Positions 7,917 through 16,301 of a DNA stretch of 64,000 nucleotides are shown piece after piece. The position numbers and the translations under genes are program-made. How positions within the stretch are numbered: the stretch's first letter is position 1; every line of letters begins with the position of its first letter. The notes beneath the pieces are model-generated. The model worked only from the letters and a program-made list of their open reading frames with translations, searched no databases and was not told the DNA's origin. Source of the stretch: Desulfobacteraceae bacterium (GTDB taxonomy: Bacteria > Desulfobacterota > Desulfobacteria > Desulfobacterales > Desulfosarcinaceae); assembly GCA_003599575.1 (NCBI GenBank), contig QZKV01000003.1, positions 1 through 64,000 on the forward strand. Direction: 5' to 3'.

Positions 7917-10070
7917 TTACAGCCATTGATGGCTTACCCTCAGGCCGCCATAAAAATTTCTTCGCGGCGCGGGTTCAAAGTATCGACCGCCGGCGGCATT
8001 GATGCGCACGTTGTTGTTGTATTCCTCGTCCAGCAGGTTGCGCATTCCCAGAAACGGTTCGACCAGCCAGTGCCTGAGTTTTTTTTCGATTCCCAGGCGC
8101 ACATCCAGGACCGTGGCCGGGTCATTTTTCAGGGTGTTTTCGTCATCTACAAAAAATGCGCCGGCATAACGGAGACTGCCGGCCGCATAAACTCCGGATG
8201 CATGTGCATAGCGCAGTTCGGCAAACAGCCGCTGCTCAGGAACTCCGGGCACATGCTTGCCGGCAAGGTCAAGCCCCTGCTTTACATACCTTTCGAATTC
8301 CGGCTCCAGATAAGTGTAGGCCAGATCGAACCGCCAGGCCTGTCCGAATCTTTTCGTGATGCCCAGCTCGGCGCCCACGCGCCGCGATTCACCCGCATTT
8401 CTGTAAAACACGCGGTCGGTCGCATCCCTGAAGGCGATCAACTCATCTTCCAGCCGGATCAGAAACAGCGCCGCATCCAGTTTGAAACCCCGGCCCAGGT
8501 CCATCTTCAGACCGATCTCGTAGTTGACCGCCCGCTGAGGCTCGATATCCGGGTTGATACCGCCGCCGCCTTCGGGACGATTGACCACTTCGGTGGTCGT
8601 CGGGGTTTCAAACGATTGGGCGAGATTGCCGTACAGCCGGAGTCCTGGATGCACTGTGTACATCAAGCCGAAGCGGCCGGTGAATTGATCGAAGGTCTTG
8701 GAACCGGAGTCATCCGCATCGGACGGAAAATGATCATCGATGGCGAAACGCACATTGTCGTAGCGTCCGCCGAGAAGAACGGACAGGCCGCAGGCAAGGT
8801 CGACTTCTTCCTGCAAATGGACGCCCAGGGCGGTGACTGCTTCATCTTGGGCGAGCAACAGCGTGCCCCCCGGCTCCCCACCGATATTGTCGTAGTTGAC
8901 ACGATCGTCGGCCTGATGCTGCAGATCGATTCCGGAAACCAGCCGGTGCGCATAACCGAAAAGCATTCCGCTGAGGTCGTACTGAATCCTTCCGCCCGCC
9001 ACCCGGCGGTCCAGTTCGATGAATCGAAAGGGAATGGCGTTTTCCAAATCGCGGCGGTTGAAAAAGCCGGCCACTTCCAGATTCTGGCGGGCAAAGAGCT
9101 CGCGCCGGTAGATCAAGCCGACGCGCTGGTCTGAAACGGTTTCGCCGGCACCGTACAACAGATTCAAGGCCGCCGCCAGCGAGGGGTCGGCATCGGCCTG
9201 GGCCGCCGTCAAGCCGCCCGGATCTTGTGCTTCGGGCGTCCGCACGGCACTAAGGATCAGGGTCATATCGGAAGCGGCATCGATGTCGCGGCGCAGTTTG
9301 CCATTGAAGAGGGTGCTTTTGGCCCGGCTGTGCGCGCGAAACCCATCGCTTTCCACATGGGACAGGGAGGCGAAGTAATTGAGCGCTCCGTTTTGCCCGC
9401 CGCCCTTGAGCAGACTTTTCCATAAGCCGTGTTCGCCAGCGACTGCGCGGGCTTCCCAGAAGGGATGCGCCGGACCGTCCTGGGTGGTGATGTTGATGAC
9501 CCCGCCGGCGCTGTTGCCGTACAGGGCTGAAATCGGACCGCGCAACACCTCCAGTTGGGCGATGACCTCCGGATCCACGGTATCAAAAGCGCTTTGACCA
9601 TCCGGAAGCGTATGCGGAATGCCGTCCACGTAGATCTGAATTCCGCGGATTCCGAAGGCCGAGCGCGCGCCGAATCCGCGGATGTCTACGCGCAGGTCCT
9701 GCGCAAAGTTCTCTTCGTTCTGAACAAAAACCCCCGGTACGCGCACCAGTGCGTCATTGAGCTTGATGGCCGGCCGGCCCTGCTGGATATCTTCGCTTTT
9801 CAGCGTGGTTACGGCCGCCGGCACCCGGCCGGCATCCGCAGCGACGCGCGTGGCCGTGACGATGACAGGTTCAAGCTGTACCGGCTTTGCGCCAGGCTTC
9901 GCCGTGGCCTGCCTGGTTGAGGTCTGCGGATCGCCCGCCGCTCCTGCAGCAGAGGGTTCCGCGCCGTCCAGGATCAATGCCATGCAGAGCGCAGAACAAA
10001 AGAGGCGGATCGCGGCAGGCTGGAACAGGCTGCTGTTTCCACCCTGCTGAACAGCTTTTGTCTTTTTCAT
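7917..10070 (-). CDS. TonB-dependent outer-membrane receptor, YncD/PqqU-like
   Basis: About 717 residues: a signal peptide (MKKTKAVQQ... hydrophobic stretch LFCSALCMALIL), a TonB-box-like EPVIVTATR, the plug domain (LRVDIRGFGARSAFGIRG, YVDGIPHTLPDGQSAFD, LEVLRGPISALYGNSAGGVIN) and a 22-strand beta-barrel ending in HQWL. The DGQ and GNSAGG blocks resemble E. coli YncD (PqqU, reported to import PQQ) more than siderophore receptors, but ferric or other ligands cannot be excluded. Start 10070 is preferred over 10133 because it begins the signal peptide; no clear Shine-Dalgarno sequence is visible. It stands alone, with no TonB/ExbBD or ABC transporter nearby. Confidence 0.85.
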   Translation of the reverse strand: MKKTKAVQQGGNSSLFQPAAIRLFCSALCMALILDGAEPSAAGAAGDPQTSTRQATAKPGAKPVQLEPVIVTATRVAADAGRVPAAVTTLKSEDIQQGRPAIKLNDALVRVPGVFVQNEENFAQDLRVDIRGFGARSAFGIRGIQIYVDGIPHTLPDGQSAFDTVDPEVIAQLEVLRGPISALYGNSAGGVINITTQDGPAHPFWEARAVAGEHGLWKSLLKGGGQNGALNYFASLSHVESDGFRAHSRAKSTLFNGKLRRDIDAASDMTLILSAVRTPEAQDPGGLTAAQADADPSLAAALNLLYGAGETVSDQRVGLIYRRELFARQNLEVAGFFNRRDLENAIPFRFIELDRRVAGGRIQYDLSGMLFGYAHRLVSGIDLQHQADDRVNYDNIGGEPGGTLLLAQDEAVTALGVHLQEEVDLACGLSVLLGGRYDNVRFAIDDHFPSDADDSGSKTFDQFTGRFGLMYTVHPGLRLYGNLAQSFETPTTTEVVNRPEGGGGINPDIEPQRAVNYEIGLKMDLGRGFKLDAALFLIRLEDELIAFRDATDRVFYRNAGESRRVGAELGITKRFGQAWRFDLAYTYLEPEFERYVKQGLDLAGKHVPGVPEQRLFAELRYAHASGVYAAGSLRYAGAFFVDDENTLKNDPATVLDVRLGIEKKLRHWLVEPFLGMRNLLDEEYNNNVRINAAGGRYFEPAPRRNFYGGLRVSHQWL

Positions 10071-10223
10071 AAGACCGTCTGAGTGGGTTGCCCGGATTGC
10101 ACCTGCGCGATGGTGCCGCGTGTGTTCAAGCAAGCTTAGATGGTTCGGGAAAAACTTAGTATAGGGTCCATAAGGTATAGCGCGGTGCGCGAATCCCCAA
10201 CCGCTCCTGCGCGCAAAACGTGC

Positions 10224-11210
10224 TCAGCCACGCTTGCGGACCTGGCGTTTTTTCTCGATCGCGGCGGCAAGCGCCTCCTTGCTCATGGTGCTGCGCCCGG
10301 GGATCCCCAAGGCTTTGGCCTGTTCGTAAAGCGCCTGCCGGCTGGGTTGGTCCGCATCCGCCGTGCGGGAGGCGGCGTCTCCGCCGCGAGCCTTTGGATC
10401 ACTTTTCAACCCCACGCTGCGCTTTAAAATTTCCATCAGGTCGATCACCTTGCCTTCCTCATCGGCTTCTTCCACCGGGCCGGCGGGCATGAGGATGCCT
10501 TCGCCTCTTTTTCTTTTCTCTTCGATCAACAGCCGGAGTTTCCGGTTGTAGGGGTCACTCAGTTCTTGCATATCCAGGTCGCGGGCAGCCCCGGCGCGAA
10601 TTTCCTCGGTCATCATCTTCAGGGTCTTCGCGGAGACGCTGGCCGGGCGGCCCAGGCCGATGTCGGCCGGCGCGCGGATCTCATCGGCAAAGCGCAGCGT
10701 TTCGGCGCGCAGAATGCCTTTTTCGGATATAATGGCAACCAGATATTCCTTGCCGCGCATCACGAAGGTGGCGATACCGGCCCTTCCGGAGGCTTCCATG
10801 GCGCCGGCCAGAAGGCGGTAGGGTTTGATGGTTTCACCCAGCGGTGAAAGAAAATAGGCCCGCTCGAAATAGGCCGGATCGATTTGCTTGAGCGGGACAA
10901 AACGCCGCAGGTCGATCTCCTTGCTCCTTTTCGGGGCTAGAGCCTCCAGTTCATCATCCTCGATAATGACAAACCGGTCCTTTTCGATCTCGTAACCCCT
11001 TACGATCTCCTCGGCATTCAGGGCGCGTTCTTCTTTGGAGCAATAATAGCGCCGGCGCAGCGGCGTACCATCGGGCGCCAGCATTCGCAATGAGATCCTG
11101 CTTGAGCGCTGCGCGGGCAAAAGCGCCACCGGAACGCTCACCAGGCCGAATGTGATGACCCCGGACCAAATGGCATGGCTGCGTATTTCAGCTGCATCAG
11201 CCGTGGGCAA
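10224..11210 (-). CDS. ku: Ku-family DNA end-binding protein with SAP-like tail
   Basis: Bacterial Ku homologue of 328 residues. Ku dimers ring double-strand DNA ends and recruit LigD for non-homologous end joining. The core begins RSHAIWSGVITFGLVSVPVAL and includes RRYYCSKEERAL, FVIIEDDELEALAP and YFLSPLGETIKPYRLL, all standard Ku blocks. The C-terminal 35 residues (RQALYEQAKALGIPGRSTMSKEALAAAIEKK) look like a SAP DNA-binding helix pair. The start is a TTG preceded by AAGGAGGAAAG; it overlaps the upstream Ku gene by 14 bp. With LigD at 57.5 kb this forms a complete NHEJ set. Likely works as a heterodimer or alternate to its paralogue. Confidence 0.92.
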   Translation of the reverse strand: MPTADAAEIRSHAIWSGVITFGLVSVPVALLPAQRSSRISLRMLAPDGTPLRRRYYCSKEERALNAEEIVRGYEIEKDRFVIIEDDELEALAPKRSKEIDLRRFVPLKQIDPAYFERAYFLSPLGETIKPYRLLAGAMEASGRAGIATFVMRGKEYLVAIISEKGILRAETLRFADEIRAPADIGLGRPASVSAKTLKMMTEEIRAGAARDLDMQELSDPYNRKLRLLIEEKRKRGEGILMPAGPVEEADEEGKVIDLMEILKRSVGLKSDPKARGGDAASRTADADQPSRQALYEQAKALGIPGRSTMSKEALAAAIEKKRQVRKRG

Positions 11211-11991
11211 TTTTTCTTTCCTCCTTCACTTTGAGAATGCTTTGCTTCAGCATCTCCGATAGAGAGACCACCTCGGGCCGGCGCCGCTCCACTTTCTTGA
11301 ATGCGATCGTTCCGCCGCGGGCCTTGGTCATTACTAGATCGCGCACCCGCTCCCGGTATTCGTCCCGAAACGCATGCGGGTCGAAGTCATCTTCCAGCGC
11401 GCCGACCAACTGTTGCGCCATCTGCATCTCCTGGCGGGTCAATTCGCGGAATTGCGGTGCTTCCAGGCCGGAGACATCCACAACTTCATCGGCACGGCGC
11501 AGGGTGATCATTTGCAGATACCCATCTCCCGCGTTGAGAACGCCGCAATAGGCTTTCTTGCGCATGGTCCAACTGGCGATGCCTTGCAAATGCTGCGCGC
11601 GCAATGCTTCGGCGAGCGCGTAGTAGGATTGCCGATCCGTATCGGGCCCGATGTAGTAGGGCCGTTCATACCACTGGTGGTTGATCCGGACGGGGTCGAT
11701 AAAACGGGTGATCCTGATCTCCCGCGATTCGGGGGGTTCGAGGGACTTGAGTTCATCCTCTTCCAAAAGGACGATTTCCCCGCTTTCAATTTCCAGCCCG
11801 CGGCGAATCTGCTCGGGCGAAACGGGTTCTCCGGTCTGGGAATGAACCATCTTTTGTTGGACCGGCGCTTCATCATCTTTATGCAGCAGCCGGAAGTGAA
11901 CCTTTCGATCTTCAACGGCGGCATAGAATTTGATTGGAACACTGACCGCGCCGAACCGGATCACGCCCTTCCACATGGCCCTGGCCGGCAT
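11197..11991 (-). CDS. ku: Ku-family DNA end-binding protein, short form
   Basis: Second Ku homologue, 264 residues, first gene of the two-gene operon. Starts MPARAMWKGVIRFGAVSVPIKF and continues with FRLLHKDDEAPVQQK, IVLLEEDELKSLEPPESREI and WYERPYYIGPDTD, matching the Ku bridge and pillar region. It ends soon after the core with a short basic tail (LKVKEERKIAHG) and lacks the SAP-like extension of its partner. The start has AAGGAGGTGA 10 nt upstream, one of the strongest ribosome binding sites here. A 33-bp tandem repeat sits directly upstream of that site. Two Ku genes in tandem occur in several bacteria and can form heterodimers. Confidence 0.93.
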   Translation of the reverse strand: MPARAMWKGVIRFGAVSVPIKFYAAVEDRKVHFRLLHKDDEAPVQQKMVHSQTGEPVSPEQIRRGLEIESGEIVLLEEDELKSLEPPESREIRITRFIDPVRINHQWYERPYYIGPDTDRQSYYALAEALRAQHLQGIASWTMRKKAYCGVLNAGDGYLQMITLRRADEVVDVSGLEAPQFRELTRQEMQMAQQLVGALEDDFDPHAFRDEYRERVRDLVMTKARGGTIAFKKVERRRPEVVSLSEMLKQSILKVKEERKIAHG

Positions 11992-12010
11992 GAGGGGTTC
12001 ACCTCCTTTA

Positions 12011-12075
12011 CCTCAGTGGGTCTCATCAACAAGGGGACGATGTCCTCAGTGGGTCTCATCAACAAGGGGACGATG
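12011..12075. repeat. 33-bp tandem direct repeat (two copies) in the ku leader
   Basis: A 32-bp unit beginning CCTCAGTGGGTCTCATCAAC occurs at 12011-12042 and again, identical, at 12044-12075, separated by one T (period 33). On the minus strand it ends only a few bases before the AAGGAGGTGA of the first ku gene, so it lies in the leader or promoter of the ku operon. It could be a duplicated operator, a slippage duplication or a recombination scar. No clear -35/-10 pair fits it. Confidence 0.9.
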
Positions 12076-12396
12076 GGGATGACAAACCGGTTACGCAATC
12101 CTGCCCGCTGAAATTGCGGCATCGGGGTGGCCGAAATGGGGTGTGGACCTGAGCGCCATGCAATTTGATTTTTTTCGGGCACGATACGCAGATCAAAGGC
12201 GCGTCCAGGTGCGGTGGAGTATTTATGGGCGGGTGGCCTGTAGCCAGGATTCGCGGGGATAATCGTGCCGACCGGGTGCGATTGCTCCAGCCGCAGTTTA
12301 AACCTTTTTTACCCCCTTTTTAAAGCCTCTTGCCCATGCCACGTCCGGTGGATGCGACCTAATTTTATAGATAAAAAATGGGAAAGGAGGTTCAGC
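12076..12396. other. Divergent intergenic region between the ku operon and the 12397 gene
   Basis: About 320 bp that must hold the promoters for the ku operon (leftward) and for the conserved hypothetical gene (rightward). It contains an AT-rich CAATTTGATTTTTTTCG stretch near 12170 and a T-rich run near 12305-12320. I could not pick a promoter pair with confidence and see no ORF worth calling. Confidence 0.5.
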
Positions 12397-13164
12397 ATGG
12401 CCAAGCCAAACGGAACCGAAACACTGGAAAGGGGTCACATCTACTTTCTGTATCGCCCGCGCGTGGAAAACGAAAACCCGGCTGGTGTCGGCGATATCCA
12501 GAGATTGTATGTCGTCTTGAGCCCCGCAGAGAAGGAGCGCTACCGCCTGGCGGTATTGGGAACCAAACGGCTGCCGCAAGCCTCCCAAGAAGGCGCTGAA
12601 CGCAATTGGGGCTTCATCGAAATGGTGCGCAAAAAGCCCCAATCGATCACCAAGGAGCTGAAAGCCGCTACATACAAAACCAAGACCAGGGGCGAACGGC
12701 AGCGCCCCGCGGCTCGCCCGCTGGGCGAAGGGGTCTACCGCATCCTGCGGCACGGCGACCATACCCACTTGGTATACGCCCTGGAACTGCCGGAGAAACC
12801 GGGCGAGCCGCAAAGACAGATGCATGTCGATCAGGAGGCCAGCTACATCATCAGTATCAAAAACCCCGCCAAGGGCAGTCCCAAGAATGCCGGCCTTTCA
12901 GGAGGACGCCAGGCCCGCTATCCGCGGAAACTCATGCAGGTATTCGAAGATAAACGTTTCGCGGATGCGGACCCGCCCGAGTTTCTGGACCATGAAGGCG
13001 CCGAGTTTGTCCTGGTTGCCGCATCCGAAGATATCCAGGAAGAGCTGGGTATACGGCTCGATACACAACACGAAACCCAATCTTCGGCCGACATGTTCAA
13101 GGATCTGCACCTGGACCGGTCCAAGCATCCGGTTAAACCCCTGTTCACCGGCGAATGGGCCTAA
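12397..13164 (+). CDS. Conserved hypothetical protein divergent from ku
   Basis: About 255 residues, no transmembrane segment, cytoplasmic. The start is fixed by GGAAAGGAGG ending 6 nt before ATG 12397, giving MAKPNGTETLERGHIYFLYR. Recognisable blocks are ERGHIYFLYRPRVE, GDIQRLYVVLSP, YKTKTRGERQRPAARPLGEG, HTHLVYALELPEKPGE, EASYIISIKNP and DHEGAEFVLVAAS. I have a sense of having seen this as a widespread uncharacterised family, but can name no domain or function. The divergent arrangement with the ku operon and the neighbouring stress genes suggest a stress-related role, which is inference only. Confidence 0.75.
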   Translation: MAKPNGTETLERGHIYFLYRPRVENENPAGVGDIQRLYVVLSPAEKERYRLAVLGTKRLPQASQEGAERNWGFIEMVRKKPQSITKELKAATYKTKTRGERQRPAARPLGEGVYRILRHGDHTHLVYALELPEKPGEPQRQMHVDQEASYIISIKNPAKGSPKNAGLSGGRQARYPRKLMQVFEDKRFADADPPEFLDHEGAEFVLVAASEDIQEELGIRLDTQHETQSSADMFKDLHLDRSKHPVKPLFTGEWA

Positions 13165-13438
13165 CCGGGCGAATCCGGTATGGGCAAAGCGTTCCTTTCA
13201 GCCGCCGGATGGTGCTTCCGGCGATGAATGCAAACGGGCTTTGCGAAATACGGGCGCTGCCTGAAAAAAAGCAGGTCCATCGCCCATTTTCTGAATGCTG
13301 CGCAGAAGTTACCGTCCATGTTGCCACGCCCGAAGACAGCCCGACGCGGGCATTTCTCCGGTAGTGGTAAAAAAAGCTGTGATTCCCTGTACGGTGGACA
13401 AGCACGGGGAAATCGCGGAAAAAGGAGGCCCAAAGCCT

Positions 13439-13915
13439 ATGAAGCCATCGGAAGCCAGATTGCGCGTCAGCAAGCATACCGCAGATCATGTGCAGGAACA
13501 AATCCGCCAAAGGATGCGTGAAGACATTCACTACTATGCGCAGGCGGGGGCGGATGCCATAGAACACCGCTTGCAGGAATTGGAAACCGAATGGGACATC
13601 GAAAGAACCCTGCAAGCCAATGCAGCCGCAGCCAGTTTGCTGGGCCTCTTCTTGGGAAAAACGGTCAGTCCGAAGTTTTACTGGCTTTCCGCGGCTGTGG
13701 CCGGATTTTTGCTTCAGCATGCCCTGCAGGGGTGGTGCCCGCCCCTGCCGGTGTTCCGGCGCATGGGCATCCGCACGACCGAGGAGATCGAGGCGGAGCG
13801 TTACGCCCTGAAATTAATTCGCGGAGACTTCAAAAAAGCGCTGCAGTCGGCGCAATCGCAAACATTGAATATTGATGAAATCGTGGAATCGGTAGCGGCC
13901 GGCAATTTTGCCTGA
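13439..13915 (+). CDS. DUF2892-like (YgaP membrane-domain) small membrane protein
   Basis: About 158 residues. Start ATG 13439 follows AAAGGAGG at 13421. The N-terminal 50 residues are charged and helical. Residues about 55-105 form a hydrophobic hairpin, LQANAAAASLLGLFLG then WLSAAVAGFLLQHALQGWCPPLPVFRRMGIRT. The WCPPL...RMGIRT end matches the DUF2892/YgaP transmembrane domain (usual form GfCPLyxLLGixT). A charged tail of about 45 residues follows. Probably an inner-membrane protein of sulfur or stress metabolism; YgaP itself is a rhodanese with this domain, but no rhodanese domain is present here. Confidence 0.7.
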   Translation: MKPSEARLRVSKHTADHVQEQIRQRMREDIHYYAQAGADAIEHRLQELETEWDIERTLQANAAAASLLGLFLGKTVSPKFYWLSAAVAGFLLQHALQGWCPPLPVFRRMGIRTTEEIEAERYALKLIRGDFKKALQSAQSQTLNIDEIVESVAAGNFA

Positions 13916-13985
13916 CCGGCCCAAACGACTCGCCGCGTTCAAAATAGAGGCTGCGAAACACCCGGATACCATCACCGCCCCATGT

Positions 13986-14024
13986 ACCTGATTACCCTTC
14001 CGGAATAAATTCCAGAGGTCAGGT
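13986..14024. other. Nested inverted repeat in intergenic region
   Basis: ACCTGA (13986-13991) and TCAGGT (14019-14024) flank an inner GGAAT-AA-ATTCC hairpin (14002-14013). It sits in the roughly 285-bp gap between the DUF2892-like gene and the ElaB/YqjD-like gene. It could be a regulator site or an RNA hairpin; no T-run follows, so it is not an obvious terminator. Confidence 0.3.
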
Positions 14025-14200
14025 TTACTCATGTAATCGGCTGCAAGGCGAGATTTCTTTTCTCCTGGGGCCTCCTTCGGGTGCGCAGCAGTCTCCGCAT
14101 CACGCTTATCTATCTGGATAGCAAGGCCTGGGTGAGGTGCAAAGACGGCCCCACGCCGTGAATGCATCATTCAACAACTATTTTGAGAAAGGAGTTTGTC

Positions 14201-14614
14201 ATGGCGCAAGGGAATGAAGAATTCAAGGGGCAAACCGAAACCGCGTATGCCCAAGGAGATCAGGAGGTGGGGGCTGTTACTGAAAAAACCGCGGAGAAGA
14301 CCAAAAAGCGCGTCCAGCCGTACCTTTCCGATCGAAAGGAGCAGTTCGTGCAGCAGTTGAACCAAACCGCGGGAGCGCTGCGCGAGACCGGAACGCACAT
14401 GGATGATAACCGCGGTGGAGATTTGATCAGAATATCGGCTGACAAGATCGAACAGCTCGGCGCCTACTTGGGGACGCGGGATATTGACGAGCTGATCGAC
14501 GACCTGAAGAGTTTCGCGCGTTCCAGGCCCTGGGCGGTAATGGGCGGGGCATTTGTAATCGGCTTGGCGGCCGCCCGGTTCATGAAAGCCGGCGGGCGAC
14601 CGACCGGTTCCTGA
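14201..14614 (+). CDS. ElaB/YqjD/DUF883-like tail-anchored protein
   Basis: About 137 residues, hydrophilic and helical with many Gln, Glu and Lys, then a C-terminal hydrophobic segment (RSRPWAVMGGAFVIGLAAARFMKAGG). That resembles the RERPW + membrane-anchor end of ElaB/YqjD (DUF883) proteins, which are ribosome- or membrane-associated stress proteins in E. coli. ATG 14201 follows GAGAAAGGAG. It is first of three genes (this, Holin-X, DUF3618) spaced 23 bp and then overlapping by 22 bp, a set that often travels together. The assignment rests on architecture more than on sequence. Confidence 0.65.
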   Translation: MAQGNEEFKGQTETAYAQGDQEVGAVTEKTAEKTKKRVQPYLSDRKEQFVQQLNQTAGALRETGTHMDDNRGGDLIRISADKIEQLGAYLGTRDIDELIDDLKSFARSRPWAVMGGAFVIGLAAARFMKAGGRPTGS

Positions 14615-14637
14615 TCCCCGATTCAAGGAGTTAAATT

Positions 14638-15051
14638 ATGCAAAGATATTATCAAGGAGAATACGAAGGGAAATCAGAAAATCGTTCTCTGGGCGGCTTG
14701 ATTTCCGATTTGACCAGCCAGCTCTCAACGCTCGTGCGTCAGGAGATCGAGCTCGCGCGGGTGGAATTGACCCAAAAGGCATCCGGCATGGCCAAGGATG
14801 CGATGATGATGGGCGCCGGAGGAGCGCTGGTGTATGCAGGTTTTCTCGCGCTTCTGGCGGCCGTTGCGATTCTATTGTCCAAGTGGATGGCGGTATGGCT
14901 GGCTTTTGGGGTTGTAGCGGTGGTCGTCCTGGCCGCCGGGGCCGCGTTCCTGATGGCCGGCAAACGCCGCCTGCAAAAAAGAGATCTCAAGCCCACACAG
15001 ACCATCATTTCCCTTAAGGAGAATAAAAAATGGATAAAACAACAGACCTGA
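14638..15051 (+). CDS. Holin-X superfamily (phage_holin_3_6-like) membrane protein
   Basis: 137 residues. The N-terminal half is amphipathic (SLGGLISDLTSQLSTLVRQEIELARVEL), a pattern typical of the Holin-X/DUF1469-like family. Two transmembrane helices follow (ALVYAGFLALLAAVAILL and WLAFGVVAVVVLAAGAAFLM). Despite the family name these are chromosomal envelope proteins, usually with DUF883 and DUF3618 neighbours as here, not lysis genes; no phage genes are nearby. It overlaps the DUF3618 gene by 22 bp. Confidence 0.8.
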   Translation: MQRYYQGEYEGKSENRSLGGLISDLTSQLSTLVRQEIELARVELTQKASGMAKDAMMMGAGGALVYAGFLALLAAVAILLSKWMAVWLAFGVVAVVVLAAGAAFLMAGKRRLQKRDLKPTQTIISLKENKKWIKQQT

Positions 15052-16166
15052 ATCCGGACCGGACCAGCATCGTTCCAAGCGGTCCTGCCTACGAAGACAG
15101 GCCTGCCGCGCCGTCCGGCAATAAGGATATTGATGAGATCCGTGCGGAGATCGAAAAAACCAGGCAGGAGACCATACGAACCATTAACGAGCTGGAGAGG
15201 CGTCTTTCTCCATCCCGCCTCATGGCGGAGATCAAAGAAAAGACCCGCGAAGCAACCGTAGGGAGGGCAAGCGCAATGGCCAGACAGACAGGTGAAACAT
15301 CCAAACGCTGGGGAACAGCGCTGGTGGATACACTCAAAAACAATCCCATTCCGACGATGATGCTGGGCGGCGGATTGGCTTGGCTGATAGCCAACGGTGT
15401 GCGCAGGGAGGCAGAAGAGTCGTTTGAAACCGAGGCGGAATTCATCGAAAGAAGAAGGAGCGTCGGCACCGATGTCACCGGTACGTACGGCATGGGGTTC
15501 ATTGACCGGAGAAGATCTTCATCCGAAACTATCGACCGCCGCGAAAAGGCCGCGGAAAAAGCCGCGCAGGTGAAGTCCCGCCTTCGCGACAAAACCGATG
15601 AAGCCCGCGGCAAGGCCGCGGAATGGAGCAATCAGGTGCGTGAAAAAGCGTCCCAAACCAGCGAGCAGGTCAAGGTTAAGGCCCAGGAGCTGGGAATTTC
15701 GGCGGATGAGTATCGCCGGCGCGCCCAGCAAAGCCTCGTGCAGGGGGGACGCAGTGCAAAAGCAGGCTTCTTCCGGTCGGTGGAAAGCAACCCGCTGGCT
15801 GTCGCCGGCGTGATGATGGCCGCAGGAGCCGCCATAGGGTTGCTTTTTCCTGAAACCACCTATGAACATGAGAAAATGGGACCCCAGCGCGATCAGATGC
15901 TGGACCGCGCGCGCGAAGCAGGACGTGAAAAAATAGAGCAGGTTCAGGCGGTCGTTCAGGAAGCCAAGGAGAGCGCCAAGGATGAAGCCGAACGGCAGGG
16001 GCTGGTTTCCCGGGAAACGTCCGAAAAAGTCGAGCAAAAGGCCGCAGGCGTAGGGCAGGAAATCCGCTCCGAGGCTGAAGAGAAAAGCGCCGAATGGCAG
16101 GAGAAGAGCTCCGGGTCGCCTGGTTCGTCCGGATCCAAGGGGCCATCCGGTTCCTTTGGTCAATAG
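15030..16166 (+). CDS. DUF3618-domain membrane-associated protein
   Basis: 378 residues. The DUF3618 signature is near residues 30-65: DEIRAEIEKTRQETIRTINELERRLSPSRL, of the form IRaeIekTRaem...idaLerklsP. Next come a short hydrophobic segment (PIPTMMLGGGLAWLIANG) and a long charged, coiled-coil-prone region. A second hydrophobic segment (NPLAVAGVMMAAGAAIGLLFPET) precedes a Gln/Glu/Lys-rich tail with a Ser/Gly-rich end. The SNPLAVAG...AAxGxL pattern recurs in ElaB-like anchors, so the protein may bridge or line the membrane. Last of the three-gene set. Confidence 0.8.
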   Translation: MDKTTDLNPDRTSIVPSGPAYEDRPAAPSGNKDIDEIRAEIEKTRQETIRTINELERRLSPSRLMAEIKEKTREATVGRASAMARQTGETSKRWGTALVDTLKNNPIPTMMLGGGLAWLIANGVRREAEESFETEAEFIERRRSVGTDVTGTYGMGFIDRRRSSSETIDRREKAAEKAAQVKSRLRDKTDEARGKAAEWSNQVREKASQTSEQVKVKAQELGISADEYRRRAQQSLVQGGRSAKAGFFRSVESNPLAVAGVMMAAGAAIGLLFPETTYEHEKMGPQRDQMLDRAREAGREKIEQVQAVVQEAKESAKDEAERQGLVSRETSEKVEQKAAGVGQEIRSEAEEKSAEWQEKSSGSPGSSGSKGPSGSFGQ

Positions 16167-16301
16167 CAGCCATGTGGTGAGTATGCGCGGCGCTTGCGAA
16201 ACTGCGCAGATGATCTGCGGCATCGCGGGGTGTCATTCACAGAGGAGCGCCCTTTCCGGACCACCTGGGGAAGCCGGCCGGGCCGGCAAGGGGCGCCTGC
16301 A

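Noticed and set aside
12011-12075. CRISPR array
   Set aside because: Only two adjacent copies with a one-base gap and no spacers; no cas genes in the window.
13155-13364. 69-residue plus ORF after the 12397 gene
   Set aside because: Overlaps the end of that gene, no ribosome binding site and no recognisable features.
14638-15051. Phage holin / prophage remnant
   Set aside because: Holin-X proteins with DUF883 and DUF3618 neighbours are chromosomal; no other phage gene is present.
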